Notes: generated by a model not told the origin, from the letters alone. A stretch of DNA of 64,000 nucleotides from Halobacillus litoralis (GCF_009856445.1 NZ_WMFA01000001.1:868001-932000); one strand, 5' to 3'. Shown: positions 42,856-52,600, numbered from the stretch's first letter. Made by a program: numbers and translations.

Positions 42856-42895
42856 GAACGGTTATCTGGGCCTCGAAGATAACCGTTCTATTTTT
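42856..42895 (+). terminator. Terminator after minJ
   Basis: GAACGGTTATCT pairs perfectly with AGATAACCGTTC, then TATTTTT. Confidence 0.9.
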
Positions 42896-42910
42896 AAAGG
42901 GGGAGTTTCG

Positions 42911-43567
42911 GTGCAGACGTTACATATTTTGAATGGAGAAGAAATGGAAAAGGCTTTTCAACGCAAGGGACTTGTAGAAGGTGACCCAATGATTCCTTTC
43001 AATGAAGCGATGTGTGCGGGTGAGACCTGTGAAACCATATTCTCAGACCGATTTATAAAAACAAGGGCTTTGACTCATGGCGTTTCTGAAAGTGACTACA
43101 GACGGATCACTGTAGAAAAACTGGAGGCTGTGTTCCATGAAGGACGAGATCATCTTCAGTTATGGTTTGATGAAGATATGTTCTGCCAGATCAATCTTCT
43201 TACTCTCCTGGCCTGGCTTGATCAAATCGGTTATGAAGGAAAAGTCGAACTTCGTATAGTCACTCAGCAGTTCGATCCTCTCGCCACCTATACTCTTCAT
43301 GTAAATGGATATCTATCAATGTATAAACAGGTCCTTATAAACCGGTCGACTCCGGCTGAAGTTTCTCTTCCCCCGCTTAGCAAGGGCATCGAATTGTACT
43401 TGAAATACAAGGGCAGAGATAATGAGCTTGTCAGATTCATCGAACATCATCCTGATTTATCCGAGGATAAGCTTGTAGATCGGATGATTGAAACTTTTGA
43501 GGAATTTGGACTGGGAGACGTCCAGTACATGCAGTTGATCCGAAATGTAAGAGCTTCTGAGCGGTGA
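42911..43567 (+). CDS. DUF1835-like hypothetical protein
   Basis: A 218-residue protein with a GTG start after GGGGGAG. The N-terminus TLHILNGEEMEKAF, the EGDPMIPFNEAMCAG block and LWFDEDMFCQINLLTLLAWL resemble DUF1835 proteins, which have no established function. A C-terminal helical part (DNELVRFIEHHPDLSEDKLV) may be a separate domain. It is a lone gene between minJ and a Fur-regulated ABC ATPase. Confidence 0.75.
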   Translation: MQTLHILNGEEMEKAFQRKGLVEGDPMIPFNEAMCAGETCETIFSDRFIKTRALTHGVSESDYRRITVEKLEAVFHEGRDHLQLWFDEDMFCQINLLTLLAWLDQIGYEGKVELRIVTQQFDPLATYTLHVNGYLSMYKQVLINRSTPAEVSLPPLSKGIELYLKYKGRDNELVRFIEHHPDLSEDKLVDRMIETFEEFGLGDVQYMQLIRNVRASER

Positions 43568-43641
43568 AGGAGCCTCTTTTTGATTGAAGGAAGATGTTCT
43601 CATTTACTGGTGACGTGCATACAATTTCCACAGTTCAGTGA

Positions 43642-43656
43642 TGAAAATGATTCTCA
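43642..43656. promoter_or_regulatory. Fur box upstream of the siderophore ABC ATPase gene
   Basis: TGAAAATGATTCTCA against the 7-1-7 Fur consensus TGATAATNATTATCA: two substitutions, with flanks (TTCATT) that extend the similarity. Confidence 0.8.
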
Positions 43657-43778
43657 AATTCATTGACAGAGTGGAAACGAGCCCATAAACTAGATAGTAG
43701 ATAAAATATAGAATTCGTGATTTTTCGTGTAGCTCCAACAGCGATAGATTTCGTGAGACATAAAGGAGAGGTCAGATT

Positions 43779-44618
43779 ATGGATACCCTGTTGGCGAATA
43801 ATTTAACTTTAGGCTATGGAGATTCCATCATCATAGATTCATTAGATATTACGATCCCGAAAGGCAAAGTCACTGTACTCATCGGTGGAAACGGTTGCGG
43901 CAAGTCCACATTGCTTCGTTCGATGGCTCGTTTATTGCGTCCAAAATCAGGAGAAGTCGTACTGGATAGCGCAGATATTTCCAAAATGCGTACGAAAGAT
44001 GTGGCGAAAAAGATGGCCATTCTTCCGCAAAGTCCGACAACTCCTGAAGGTCTCAGCGTCTATCAGCTTGTAAAGCAAGGCCGTTATCCTTATCAAGGGT
44101 TCGCCAAACGCTGGTCGGACGAAGATGAGAAAGCTGTCACGCGTGCGCTTGAAGATACAAACTTGATGGAGTTGAAAGACAGAACGGTTGATTCTCTATC
44201 CGGCGGTCAGCGTCAACGTGCGTGGATCGCGATGACTCTTGCTCAGGATACAGATATTCTTCTATTGGATGAACCGACGACTTATTTAGATATGACGCAC
44301 CAGATTGATATTCTTGATTTGCTCTTTGATTTGAATCAGGACAATGGACGTACAGTAGTTATGGTGCTTCATGATATTAACCTGGCCTGCCGTTATGCCG
44401 ATCATATCATCGCCGTGAAAGATAAAACGGTCTTCGCACAAGGAAAGCCTGAGGATGTTGTAACTTGCGACATGATGCAGCATGTATTCGAAATGCTATG
44501 TGATGTAAGAGAGGATCCTCTTTTCGGTACACCGATGTGCATTCCCCATGGCAAAGGGCGCTGTTTGATCAAACAAGCGCAGGCGGAAGCTCAGGCTCAA
44601 CAAAAACAAACGGTATAA
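43779..44618 (+). CDS. Iron-siderophore ABC transporter ATP-binding protein
   Basis: A 279-residue FecE/FepC-type ATPase. Walker A GGNGCGKST, Q-loop LPQSPTTPEG, signature LSGGQRQR, Walker B ILLLDEPTTYLD and the H-loop in VMVLHDINLACRYAD are complete. The Cys in the Walker A (GNGCGKST) and the C-terminal DPLFGTPMCIPHG are typical of the YusV/FhuC group. It powers ferric siderophore import, and the upstream Fur box supports iron repression. No permease or binding-protein gene is adjacent, so it probably serves several uptake systems, as YusV does. Confidence 0.92.
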   Translation: MDTLLANNLTLGYGDSIIIDSLDITIPKGKVTVLIGGNGCGKSTLLRSMARLLRPKSGEVVLDSADISKMRTKDVAKKMAILPQSPTTPEGLSVYQLVKQGRYPYQGFAKRWSDEDEKAVTRALEDTNLMELKDRTVDSLSGGQRQRAWIAMTLAQDTDILLLDEPTTYLDMTHQIDILDLLFDLNQDNGRTVVMVLHDINLACRYADHIIAVKDKTVFAQGKPEDVVTCDMMQHVFEMLCDVREDPLFGTPMCIPHGKGRCLIKQAQAEAQAQQKQTV

Positions 44619-44623
44619 CTATC

Positions 44624-44657
44624 AAAAGCAATGTGCGCTGCACATTGCTTTTTTTCT
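44624..44657 (+). terminator. Terminator after ABC ATPase gene
   Basis: AAAAGCAATGTGC pairs with GCACATTGCTTTT, then a T-run. Confidence 0.9.
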
Positions 44658-44772
44658 TATCTGGAAAGGATTTCTGACTTTTTTGGTAGAAAGATACATA
44701 GAGAAGCAGGAACCTAACATGATAACATGGTATACATGTGTAAATACGATTTTATGATTGAGGGGATAATCC

Positions 44773-46845
44773 ATGGAACGGGTGAAAGATTGGATGGATC
44801 AGGGGATCATAGCAGGGATTGCTGACCGCATTCCCCATGAACACTTGTTGCATATGCTTATGGATGGAATATCCGACTATATCTTTTTTATGGAAGTCGT
44901 CGGTGAGAGACGGTTTAAATATGTATATATGAATGATTCTGCGAAAAACCATTCCCCGATTAAAGGTGCGGGATGGGAAGGTAAATACATAGAAGACCTC
45001 CTAGGTGAGGAACAAGCCGAAGATTTAATTGAGGCCTATGAAGCGGTCGTCAGAAAAAAAGAGCCGCTGACTTACGAAGATGAAATTCTGGTCAATGGAA
45101 AACTGTTCAGAGGGCATTCTGTGCTGACGCCGACCATGGACGAGTCGGGAGAAGTGACGCACATTGTGTCGATCACGAGAAACATTACAGATGTGATTGA
45201 AAAAGAGCGCGACCTCAGCCGGATCAATGCCATGTATCGTTCCTTAATGAAGGATACGACAGATGCGATTTTAATTGTCGATACGGCGGGAAATATTTTG
45301 GAAGCGAACCATGCATTAGAAGAACTGTACGGATATACGAAAGAAGAGATGCAAACCTCTTCTTTTCCTTTTATACCCTCGAACAGGAGAGAAGAAGCGC
45401 AGGAACTTGTTCGTAAAGGGAAGGAAAGAGCGATCGCCCGGTACGAAACGGTCCGTCAAAGAAAAGACGGGACACTCGTGGATGTTTCCATCAGCATTTC
45501 TCCGATTCAGAACGAGGACGGGGAGGCGATCGGACTCAGTTCCATTGTAAGAGACATTTCCAAAGATAAGGCCGCTCAGCGGAAGCTGGAAGCGAGCAGA
45601 TCGCGCTATCGATCGTTGTTCAAACATAACCCGCAGCCTATTATGACGCTTACATTCCAGGGGCTGATTAAAAAAGCAAACCGTGCCACATTGAGCCTTT
45701 TGAAAACAAAGGAGGAAACTCTGGCGCAAACGTCTATTATCGAATGGGTGCCAGAAGAGCAGCGAAGTTGGTTGAGAAAGCAGTTGTTAGAATCCTTTTT
45801 CCATAAAGGAACCCGGTTTGAAACGAGTTTTTGGATGGATGGTGAAGAACGTATTCTAAGAGTCTCTCTCGTTCCGATTATTAACGAGGGGCAGAAAGAA
45901 GGAATTTACGCCATTCTTGAGGACCGGACGGAACAAGAGAGGGCCGATGAAGCTTTAAGGCAGAGTGAGGAAAAGTTCCGTCTGATAGCGGATCATTCCA
46001 ATGATTTAATCTCGGTTTTCTCACCGATGGGAGAACTGGTTTACGCGTCTCCATCACAAGAGAAATTCTTAGGCAGGGCCCCGAATGAAATGACTTCAAC
46101 AGAACTGCAGCAGCAGCTCGAGCCTGCTGATTTAACTAACCTTACTCATGCCTTTAAATGGAGTGAGAAGAGCAAAGAAGCGTTTACGGTTTCCCTGACA
46201 TTGAAAAGTCAGAATGGAGAGCCTGTCTGGTTTGAATGCAGGGGGACGCCGGTAGTCAGTGAACAGAATCATGTCAGCCATTTCGTCATTGTGGCGCGGG
46301 ATATTTCCGAGCAGAAAAATTATGAGGAGAAACTTGAGCGTTTTGCTTTTTACGACTATTTAACAGGTTTGCCGAACCGGCGACTTTTTGAAGACCGGGT
46401 CGAGCAGGCCATTGCAAAAGCAGAACGGTCGGGAGAGTCATTCGCCCTCCTTTATTTAGATGGGGACGGGTTCAAGTGCATCAACGATGAATTCGGCCAT
46501 GAAATCGGAGACGAATTTTTGTGCCGTGTCGGCCAGCGGATGAAAGAGTGCATCCGGTCGGGAGATTCGGTCGGACGAATCGGCGGCGATGAATTTGCGA
46601 TTCTACTGGAAGACATGGCGGATCGTGATCAAATGTATGAAGTCTCTATGAGAGCTCTCGAGAAATTGAGAGAACCGTATATGGTTAAAGGAGAGGAAAT
46701 CCGTTCCTCTTTCTCCATAGGCGTTGCCTGTTATCCAGAAGGCGGACAAACCTTGGATGACCTTTTCCGGTCAGCAGACAAGGCTCTTTATAAAGGGAAG
46801 CGGGACGGAAAAAATCAGGTGCGTTTATATGAGAATCATCGATAA
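44773..46845 (+). CDS. Multi-PAS diguanylate cyclase (GGDEF)
   Basis: A 690-residue cytoplasmic signalling protein with no transmembrane helix. At least four PAS-type sensor domains in series are visible, around residues 25-135, 155-275, 280-385 and 400-515, several closed by PAC-like ITRNITD, VRDISKD and ARDISEQ ends. A C-terminal GGDEF domain follows (DYLTGLPNRRLFEDR ... RIGGDEFAILLED) with an intact active site, so it should make cyclic di-GMP from GTP. No EAL domain. It could link redox or ligand sensing to motility. ATG after GAGGGG; monocistronic. Confidence 0.92.
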   Translation: MERVKDWMDQGIIAGIADRIPHEHLLHMLMDGISDYIFFMEVVGERRFKYVYMNDSAKNHSPIKGAGWEGKYIEDLLGEEQAEDLIEAYEAVVRKKEPLTYEDEILVNGKLFRGHSVLTPTMDESGEVTHIVSITRNITDVIEKERDLSRINAMYRSLMKDTTDAILIVDTAGNILEANHALEELYGYTKEEMQTSSFPFIPSNRREEAQELVRKGKERAIARYETVRQRKDGTLVDVSISISPIQNEDGEAIGLSSIVRDISKDKAAQRKLEASRSRYRSLFKHNPQPIMTLTFQGLIKKANRATLSLLKTKEETLAQTSIIEWVPEEQRSWLRKQLLESFFHKGTRFETSFWMDGEERILRVSLVPIINEGQKEGIYAILEDRTEQERADEALRQSEEKFRLIADHSNDLISVFSPMGELVYASPSQEKFLGRAPNEMTSTELQQQLEPADLTNLTHAFKWSEKSKEAFTVSLTLKSQNGEPVWFECRGTPVVSEQNHVSHFVIVARDISEQKNYEEKLERFAFYDYLTGLPNRRLFEDRVEQAIAKAERSGESFALLYLDGDGFKCINDEFGHEIGDEFLCRVGQRMKECIRSGDSVGRIGGDEFAILLEDMADRDQMYEVSMRALEKLREPYMVKGEEIRSSFSIGVACYPEGGQTLDDLFRSADKALYKGKRDGKNQVRLYENHR

Positions 46846-46878
46846 AAAGCGGAGCCCCTTGAGGCTCCGTCTTTTTTA
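46843..46878. terminator. Bidirectional terminator
   Basis: AAAAGCGGAGCC pairs with GGCTCCGTCTTT; shared by the GGDEF gene and the convergent HAD gene. Confidence 0.85.
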
Positions 46879-47526
46879 TTCTGGAATTTCATTAAGGTTG
46901 TTAATGGTGTGCGTTGGGTTGATTCCTAGTTCCGGCCATTTTTGCTGCTTTCGGTTCACCCAGGCCGTATGGAAGCCGTAGGACGCTGCTCCCGTAATGT
47001 CCCATGGATTACTTGAAAAGAAAAGGATCTCTTCTTTTTCAAATCCCAGCTGTTCGTGGGCGTAGCTGTAGGCATTCGGGTGAGGCTTGAACACTTCAAT
47101 ATCATCAGCGCTGAGTAAATCAAAGTCGTCTTTCAACTGGTTGTTCTCTAAGAGAGGCTCTAACATCGAACGTGTCCCGTTAGAGAAAATGGTAAAGGCT
47201 TTCTCTTGATGATTTTGCTTCAAAGAAGGGACCTCATCGTAAGGCTGAAGTTGTTCATATTCGTGCATCAGATCTTCCACGACATCGGGTTTCACATCCA
47301 CATTACTATAAGCGAGGGCATCTAAAAGCGCCCACCTGGTAATGTCGGTGAATGGCTTGTATCCTTGGATCAACTGCCGGACGAGGAAATAGTGCACCTG
47401 CCGGCTGCGCCACTCTTCACTCACCTTGGGACCTTGGTCAGGGAAAAATTGATGGATCTTTTTCATGACGCTATGAACGTCAAACAACGTTCCATACGCA
47501 TCGAAAACATAGGCTTTATAAGTCAT
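46876..47526 (-). CDS. HAD-type haloacid dehalogenase (type II)-like hydrolase
   Basis: A 216-residue HAD superfamily protein. Motif I is VFDAYGTLFD (nucleophile Asp10 region), motif II FSNGTRSML, motif III Lys in VFKPHPNAYSYA, motif IV SSNPWDITGA. The DAYGTLFD motif and the SSNPWD loop are those of L-2-haloacid dehalogenases, which hydrolyse 2-haloacids to hydroxyacids; the true substrate is unproven. Family length is normal. AAAGGAG lies upstream on the minus strand. Confidence 0.88.
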   Translation of the reverse strand: MTYKAYVFDAYGTLFDVHSVMKKIHQFFPDQGPKVSEEWRSRQVHYFLVRQLIQGYKPFTDITRWALLDALAYSNVDVKPDVVEDLMHEYEQLQPYDEVPSLKQNHQEKAFTIFSNGTRSMLEPLLENNQLKDDFDLLSADDIEVFKPHPNAYSYAHEQLGFEKEEILFFSSNPWDITGAASYGFHTAWVNRKQQKWPELGINPTHTINNLNEIPE

Positions 47527-47602
47527 AGGTTCAGACTCCTTTCCATGGATTAGATTCCCCCTGGTGAATCAGGGTAAACAAGAAGTTAGGGGAGGGAGAA
47601 GA

Positions 47603-48163
47603 ATGAATACACTGCACCATGGCTACTGGACATTTTTTGCAACAAGAAAACAAAGGTACACCGGTTGGTTTATTTTCGGGAGCCTATCACCGGATATCGT
47701 GTATTATGTCATGTTCCTTTATTTAAGTGTAAGAAGACAGGCCTGGCAGGTGATGGACGACGCCGATCCGATGCGGTCTTTATTTGGTTTAGTTCATGAT
47801 TTGTTTGAGCATCCGGTCGTTTTTATTTTGCGTCATGCTGGGCATTCGTTGTTTATATGGGGAATCTTTTTTGTACTTGTTTTAATTTGGAAAGGAAGAA
47901 GTCTCTCGGTGTGGACCGCTTTTTCTTATGGGTGGCTTGGGCATGTGATCCTTGATATTCTTACCCACCATGATGATGCGGTTCCTATGTTTTATCCGAT
48001 TAGCAGCTATACGTTTAAAAGCCCTGTTTCCTACTGGGATGATGATCATTATGCGAACGTTTTTTCAATGGTCAATACCATGCTGATTGCGGTTTCTCTC
48101 CTCTATTTGCTCTTTAGTAAAATCAGGAAGAAACGCCGTTCACAAAAAGTTCATGACTCATGA
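47603..48163 (+). CDS. Membrane-bound metal-dependent hydrolase-like protein
   Basis: A 186-residue protein with three or four transmembrane segments. Histidines in TLHHGYWTFF, SLSPDIVYYV, LRHAGHSLFIWG and GWLGHVILDILTHHDDAVPMFYP resemble the DUF457/YdjM and zinc-dependent phospholipase C-like membrane hydrolases. The activity is unproven. GGGGAGGGAG is 5 bases before ATG 47603; an upstream ATG at 47564 lacks one. Confidence 0.78.
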   Translation: MNTLHHGYWTFFATRKQRYTGWFIFGSLSPDIVYYVMFLYLSVRRQAWQVMDDADPMRSLFGLVHDLFEHPVVFILRHAGHSLFIWGIFFVLVLIWKGRSLSVWTAFSYGWLGHVILDILTHHDDAVPMFYPISSYTFKSPVSYWDDDHYANVFSMVNTMLIAVSLLYLLFSKIRKKRRSQKVHDS

Positions 48164-48267
48164 CGGCGCTTTCCTTTCTCTATCATCTAAAATTCATGAT
48201 ATGATTTACTTAGGAAACAAACAATATTCATAAACACCATGATCATAGATAGAGAAAGGGTAAGACG

Positions 48268-49155
48268 ATGAAGAAATTTTCAATTCTAACAACATTCGTT
48301 ACGTTTCTCGCGTTGATCCTCGGAAACCTGGTCGTTGCGACAGATTCAGGGGACTCGTGTGGGACGACGTGGCCGGTCTGTAATGGAAAGATCTTTCCTG
48401 ATATTACGGACTATCACGTCATTATAGAGTATTCACACCGTTTGATGGTCCCATTGCTTATCATGCTAACCGGCCTCAACGCTGTTGGTGCGATCTATAA
48501 ATACCGCAAAAATAAATCTGTATTTATTTTAGCTATTCTAAGTTTGGCACTGCTTATATTTCAGTCTATCGTAGGTGGTTTAAACGTCCTTCTTGGCACA
48601 CCACCTGGGTTTACGACGTTTGATGTTACTTTCAGTCAGCTGCTGTTAATCGTTCTAGTTTTGTTGAGTTACAGTCTGCATGAAAAGAAGATCGAGCTGA
48701 ACCGGACGAGCTGGGCATCGGTATCCATGAGTTACCGCGCTTTCTTGATCGGCTATATCGCCTATATTGCTCAAGTCATTCTCGGAGCATTCTTTAAGCA
48801 CAGTCGTGCAAGTAACGTCATGATGGACATTCCAGCGATGGAGTACTTGATCACAAGTGAATCTGTGGCGAATGCCGTGTATTCCTTACACTGGGTGGCT
48901 ACCTTTGTGGTCATTGTCGCAGCGATTTGGTTCGTCATTTATGCATCAAGGTTCAAATACCATATCGCGTTATCCTGGGCCTATTTGATCTCACTTCTGC
49001 TGAATGCAGTGGTAGGATTTATTATTGTCGTTACAGGAAACGTCGTCCTCGCTTCATCCATGCACATGCTCATTTCCACAGTGACAATGGTCATCGGAGC
49101 GTGCATCCTCGGAGGATACTGGTTCAAACTGCAAAAGAAATCAATGAAAGCATAA
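48268..49155 (+). CDS. COX15/CtaA family protein (haem A synthase-like)
   Basis: A 295-residue protein with eight predicted transmembrane helices in two four-helix halves. DSGDSCGTTWPVCNGKIFP is the cysteine-pair loop of CtaA; haem-ligand histidines are in IEYSHRLMVP and SLHWVATF/SMHMLIST. CtaA oxidises haem O to haem A for cytochrome aa3 oxidase. No ctaB or oxidase genes are adjacent, so this may be a stand-alone paralogue. Residues around the first pair of histidines should be compared with true CtaA. Confidence 0.85.
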   Translation: MKKFSILTTFVTFLALILGNLVVATDSGDSCGTTWPVCNGKIFPDITDYHVIIEYSHRLMVPLLIMLTGLNAVGAIYKYRKNKSVFILAILSLALLIFQSIVGGLNVLLGTPPGFTTFDVTFSQLLLIVLVLLSYSLHEKKIELNRTSWASVSMSYRAFLIGYIAYIAQVILGAFFKHSRASNVMMDIPAMEYLITSESVANAVYSLHWVATFVVIVAAIWFVIYASRFKYHIALSWAYLISLLLNAVVGFIIVVTGNVVLASSMHMLISTVTMVIGACILGGYWFKLQKKSMKA

Positions 49156-49190
49156 AAGGAAGCTGCCGTGTAAGGCAGCTTTCTTTTTTG
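49155..49190 (+). terminator. Terminator after CtaA-like gene
   Basis: AGCTGCC pairs with GGCAGCT within a longer imperfect stem, then TTCTTTTTT. Confidence 0.8.
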
Positions 49191-49204
49191 AGTTTGTATG
49201 GAAA

Positions 49205-49255
49205 TTTCTGTATGACCTGGTCTGGAACTTTGTTCCAGACCAGGTCATACAGAAA
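49205..49255. repeat. Dispersed palindrome, copy C
   Basis: Perfect 24-bp arms (49205-49228 and 49232-49255) around TTT. The ATGACCTGGTCTGGAAC core is in the left arm here, the opposite arrangement to copies A and B. Confidence 0.9.
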
Positions 49256-49273
49256 ATACCAATTGAAAAATAA

Positions 49274-49310
49274 GCAAAAGAAAAAGAGCCGTTTGGGAAC
49301 GGCTCTTTAT
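49274..49310 (-). terminator. Terminator of the SNF2 helicase gene
   Basis: Read on the minus strand, AAAGAGCCGTT pairs with AACGGCTCTTT, followed by a T-rich tail; it overlaps the stop codon. Confidence 0.85.
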
Positions 49311-52300
49311 TGGAAGAGTTGTTTGATTTCTTCTTCGCTCAGGGAAGTCAGCATGGATTCGCCCGGTTGGATAATTTGGTCAACGAGATCGCGTTTCTTT
49401 TGTTGAAGTTGATAAATACGCTCTTCGATTGTCCCTTCGGATATCATTCGGATGACCTGCACGACTTTTTCCTGGCCGATACGGTGTGCACGGCCGGCCG
49501 CCTGTTCTTCGATGGCCGGGTTCCACCAGAGGTCGTAGAGGATGACGGTGTCTGCGCCTGTGAGGTTCAGACCGGTTCCTCCCGCTTTCAGGGAGATGAA
49601 AAACGCATCTTTTTCCCCTTCGTTGAAAGCTTCGACCATCTCCATTCGTTTTTCTGATTTGGTGCTGCCATCTAAGTAGAAGGCCTGTAAGCCATCTTTG
49701 GCCAGTTCATCGTGCATCTTGGTCAGCATGCTTGAAAACTGAGAGAAGATCAGCAGTCGGTGCCCACTTTCTTTCAGCTCACGCGTCAGTTCTTTCAACT
49801 GTTCAAGCTTTCCGGACTGTCCTTCGTAGTTCTCAAGGAACAGACCGGGGTGACAGCAAATTTGACGCAGTCTCGTAAGCCCAGCAAGAATTTCAAGCTT
49901 GCCTCGCTGGATTCCCTTCGTTGCAATCGTCTCCTGGATGTCGTTTTGAATCCGCTCCAAGTACGCTAGGTACACTTCTTTCTGTTCCCGTGTCAGCTCT
50001 GAATATTGGACCGTATCAATCTTATCTGGCAGCTCATCGAGCACTTCTGTTTTCATCCGGCGTAAGATGAAAGGTCGCGTCATCAGAGAGATTTTTTCCG
50101 GCTTCAACTGCAAAAACTTTTTCTTACTGGTGAAAAATCCTGGCATGATTGTACGGAACAGTGACCAGAGTTCCTGCAGCGAATTCTCAATAGGTGTGCC
50201 ACTTAAGGCGAAACGGTGTCTCGATTTAATTGATCGAACGGCTACAGCTGTTTTCGTCGTTTCATTTTTAATCGCCTGGGATTCATCAAGGACCATCGCG
50301 TGAAACTTTTGCTCTTCATAGGAAGTGATGTCCTGCCTGAGCAATGGATAAGAGGTAATCCAAACATCCTTAGCTGCCGCTTCGTTCAGCGCTTCCTGCC
50401 TCGCTGAAGGATCTCCGGTCAAAATCTGCACTGACAATTGCGGAGCAAATTTCTCGAGTTCCTTTTTCCAGTTGTACACAAGAGAGGCAGGAGCAATGAT
50501 GATGGCTGGGTCAGTCATCTTCCCTTTCAACTTTTCATCCAGCAGGAAAGTAATCGTTTGAATGGTTTTCCCTAACCCCATATCATCCGCGAGTACCCCG
50601 CCTAAGCCGTAATGGCTGAGCATCTTCATCCAGCGGAAGCCGGTCAATTGGTAGGGGCGTAAGTCAGCCTGCAGACCTTCCGGTGGATCAATTTCAAAGG
50701 ATTGAGGTGATTTCAGCCGATCGACAAGCTCTTGGAAAAGCTGATTTCTTTCTGCTTCACTTGGATTCAGCGCATCTTCCACCTGCAAGCTTCGTGCTGT
50801 TGAGACTTGAAAATGGTTGTCTTCTAAATCTTTCGTGCTTAAGTCAAGATCATCGACGAGTTTTTGAAAACGATCGAAGGATTCACTGGTTAAAGCCATG
50901 AGCGCACCATCAGACAGGCGGTAATACTTTTTCCGTTCAATGACGGCTTTAAGTGCTTCTGTAACATCGTCATCACTAATGCCCTCGATAGTAAAATTGA
51001 TATCGAGCCAATTGCCGTCGCTCTCCAGTTCAACCGACGTCTGCAGTTCAAGGGGGCGATCTTCTACAAGAGAACGGACCGAAGACGACAAGTAAACGTC
51101 ACTATGTTCTTTCAGCTTTGGTAAGTAGTGATAAAGGAATTGATCAAGCTTGTCTTCGTCCTCTATATAGACCATTTCTCCATCAAATTTGAACTCGGCA
51201 AGTTCAATGATCTGCATGATTTCCTGCTCTGTCTGTCGATCCCGTCTGACAATGGTTTGATTGCTCAATGGCTGTTCATTGAAGGGATCGATGGTCAAGT
51301 CACCATATTGAAAGTTCACATCAAGCGTGAGTGTCCACTGTTGAAAATCCAAATAGGTTTTAGCAACGAGCGACTCCTGCACAATTTTTTCCTGAGCGGA
51401 GCGATCAAGCTGGACATCTGCTATGGTTTCAAGTTCAGGAAGGACATACGATACAATCCCTTCCATATCATGATGGCTTACGGTGTGGCTGCCATTGGAA
51501 TTGTAAGGAAGGATGGTGTAAAGCGTTTGAATAACTTCCTCCTGCTTAGCATCGACGGGATAAAAAGTTCCTTGCTTATAAAGAAGGTGGTAATCCGACA
51601 GGTAATCGTAATCTTTCAAATGGTTCATGTGCATATGAAAGTGGCCTCGTTCTTCAGAAACGTAAAAAGAAAGGTCAGGGAACTCCTCTTCGAAACGGAT
51701 GATTCCCACGTTTTCCCCGCGTTCCATGACCTCTGTCTGCTGCTTTTCTAAAAGAGGGAGCAGTTGGTCAGCAAGTGTGGGAGAAATTTTTAATACTTTT
51801 GGTTCGGCCGAATTCCACTGCTGCTCATAAAATTGCTCTTGTTCGTAGGCAAGCTGTAAAAGCCTTAAAATTTCTTTGTCATCAGCAGAAAAGGAGTGTT
51901 CTGCCGGGTCGTACGTGAACTTCTTAGTAATGCGGTACGCTTGATTTTTGCGGATATGATCAAGCAGCTCGCGAATATTTTTAATCACATAGGGATAGTT
52001 TTCCCCGAGCTTCATTTCCAAGCCGAGACTCTTAGAACCGAGAATGGATTGAAGGTGAAGGTAATATTGGATTTGAAGAGGCTTCTTCAAATCCTCCCCG
52101 CCACGATTTTCCTGACGCTGTCTGAACGCTTCGAACAAGCTGACCGCAAACATCCGGTCCTGGTTCGTCAAACCGGACTGCGATTTCCGCCCCTTTTCTG
52201 CTAGTTTCGGTGCCAGATCCTCTAATGTCTTTTCCCGGATGGCAATCAGGACGGCAGCAATATGTTTGCAGGTATAATAGGTGGAATAAGCCGCACATTC

Positions 52301-52510
52301 GCACGTCGCTTCCACATCTTCGTCCTCAAAAAAGAAGACACGCACTTCATAGTCGTGTGTACCTGCAACGACCGCCCGCCATGAACGGATCGCGCTATTA
52401 TGAGAAAGGCCGTACACTTTCCCCCGGTCGAAATATTGCTTTCCGCGTGTGTAAAAAGTCTGACCAGTGATTTTCTTTATATCGTTCGGTTGTAATAAGT
52501 AACTCTGCAT
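49307..52510 (-). CDS. SWIM zinc-finger SNF2 family helicase
   Basis: A 1067-residue SNF2/Rad54-type ATPase. The N-terminal SWIM finger has CECAAYSTYYTCKH (about residues 75-90). A bacterial SNF2-associated region follows, then the motor: DDMGLGKTIQTI (Walker A, about 625), LDESQAIKN (motif II), LSGTPIEN (motif III), and AGGTGLNLTGADTVILYDLWWNP with AGRAHRIGQ (motifs V and VI). It probably remodels DNA-protein or DNA-RNA polymerase complexes; the bacterial role is not established. AAGGA is 8 bases before ATG 52510; further in-frame starts lie upstream at 52519 and 52564. Flanked on both sides by the palindrome family. Confidence 0.93.
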   Translation of the reverse strand: MQSYLLQPNDIKKITGQTFYTRGKQYFDRGKVYGLSHNSAIRSWRAVVAGTHDYEVRVFFFEDEDVEATCECAAYSTYYTCKHIAAVLIAIREKTLEDLAPKLAEKGRKSQSGLTNQDRMFAVSLFEAFRQRQENRGGEDLKKPLQIQYYLHLQSILGSKSLGLEMKLGENYPYVIKNIRELLDHIRKNQAYRITKKFTYDPAEHSFSADDKEILRLLQLAYEQEQFYEQQWNSAEPKVLKISPTLADQLLPLLEKQQTEVMERGENVGIIRFEEEFPDLSFYVSEERGHFHMHMNHLKDYDYLSDYHLLYKQGTFYPVDAKQEEVIQTLYTILPYNSNGSHTVSHHDMEGIVSYVLPELETIADVQLDRSAQEKIVQESLVAKTYLDFQQWTLTLDVNFQYGDLTIDPFNEQPLSNQTIVRRDRQTEQEIMQIIELAEFKFDGEMVYIEDEDKLDQFLYHYLPKLKEHSDVYLSSSVRSLVEDRPLELQTSVELESDGNWLDINFTIEGISDDDVTEALKAVIERKKYYRLSDGALMALTSESFDRFQKLVDDLDLSTKDLEDNHFQVSTARSLQVEDALNPSEAERNQLFQELVDRLKSPQSFEIDPPEGLQADLRPYQLTGFRWMKMLSHYGLGGVLADDMGLGKTIQTITFLLDEKLKGKMTDPAIIIAPASLVYNWKKELEKFAPQLSVQILTGDPSARQEALNEAAAKDVWITSYPLLRQDITSYEEQKFHAMVLDESQAIKNETTKTAVAVRSIKSRHRFALSGTPIENSLQELWSLFRTIMPGFFTSKKKFLQLKPEKISLMTRPFILRRMKTEVLDELPDKIDTVQYSELTREQKEVYLAYLERIQNDIQETIATKGIQRGKLEILAGLTRLRQICCHPGLFLENYEGQSGKLEQLKELTRELKESGHRLLIFSQFSSMLTKMHDELAKDGLQAFYLDGSTKSEKRMEMVEAFNEGEKDAFFISLKAGGTGLNLTGADTVILYDLWWNPAIEEQAAGRAHRIGQEKVVQVIRMISEGTIEERIYQLQQKKRDLVDQIIQPGESMLTSLSEEEIKQLFQ

Positions 52511-52600
52511 AACTGGCATCCTTACTATCGTTTTTTTCCTATTATAACAGGTTTCAACACCCAAAGAGAATGAGAGGGTTTAGGAAGAAGTGGAAGGCTG

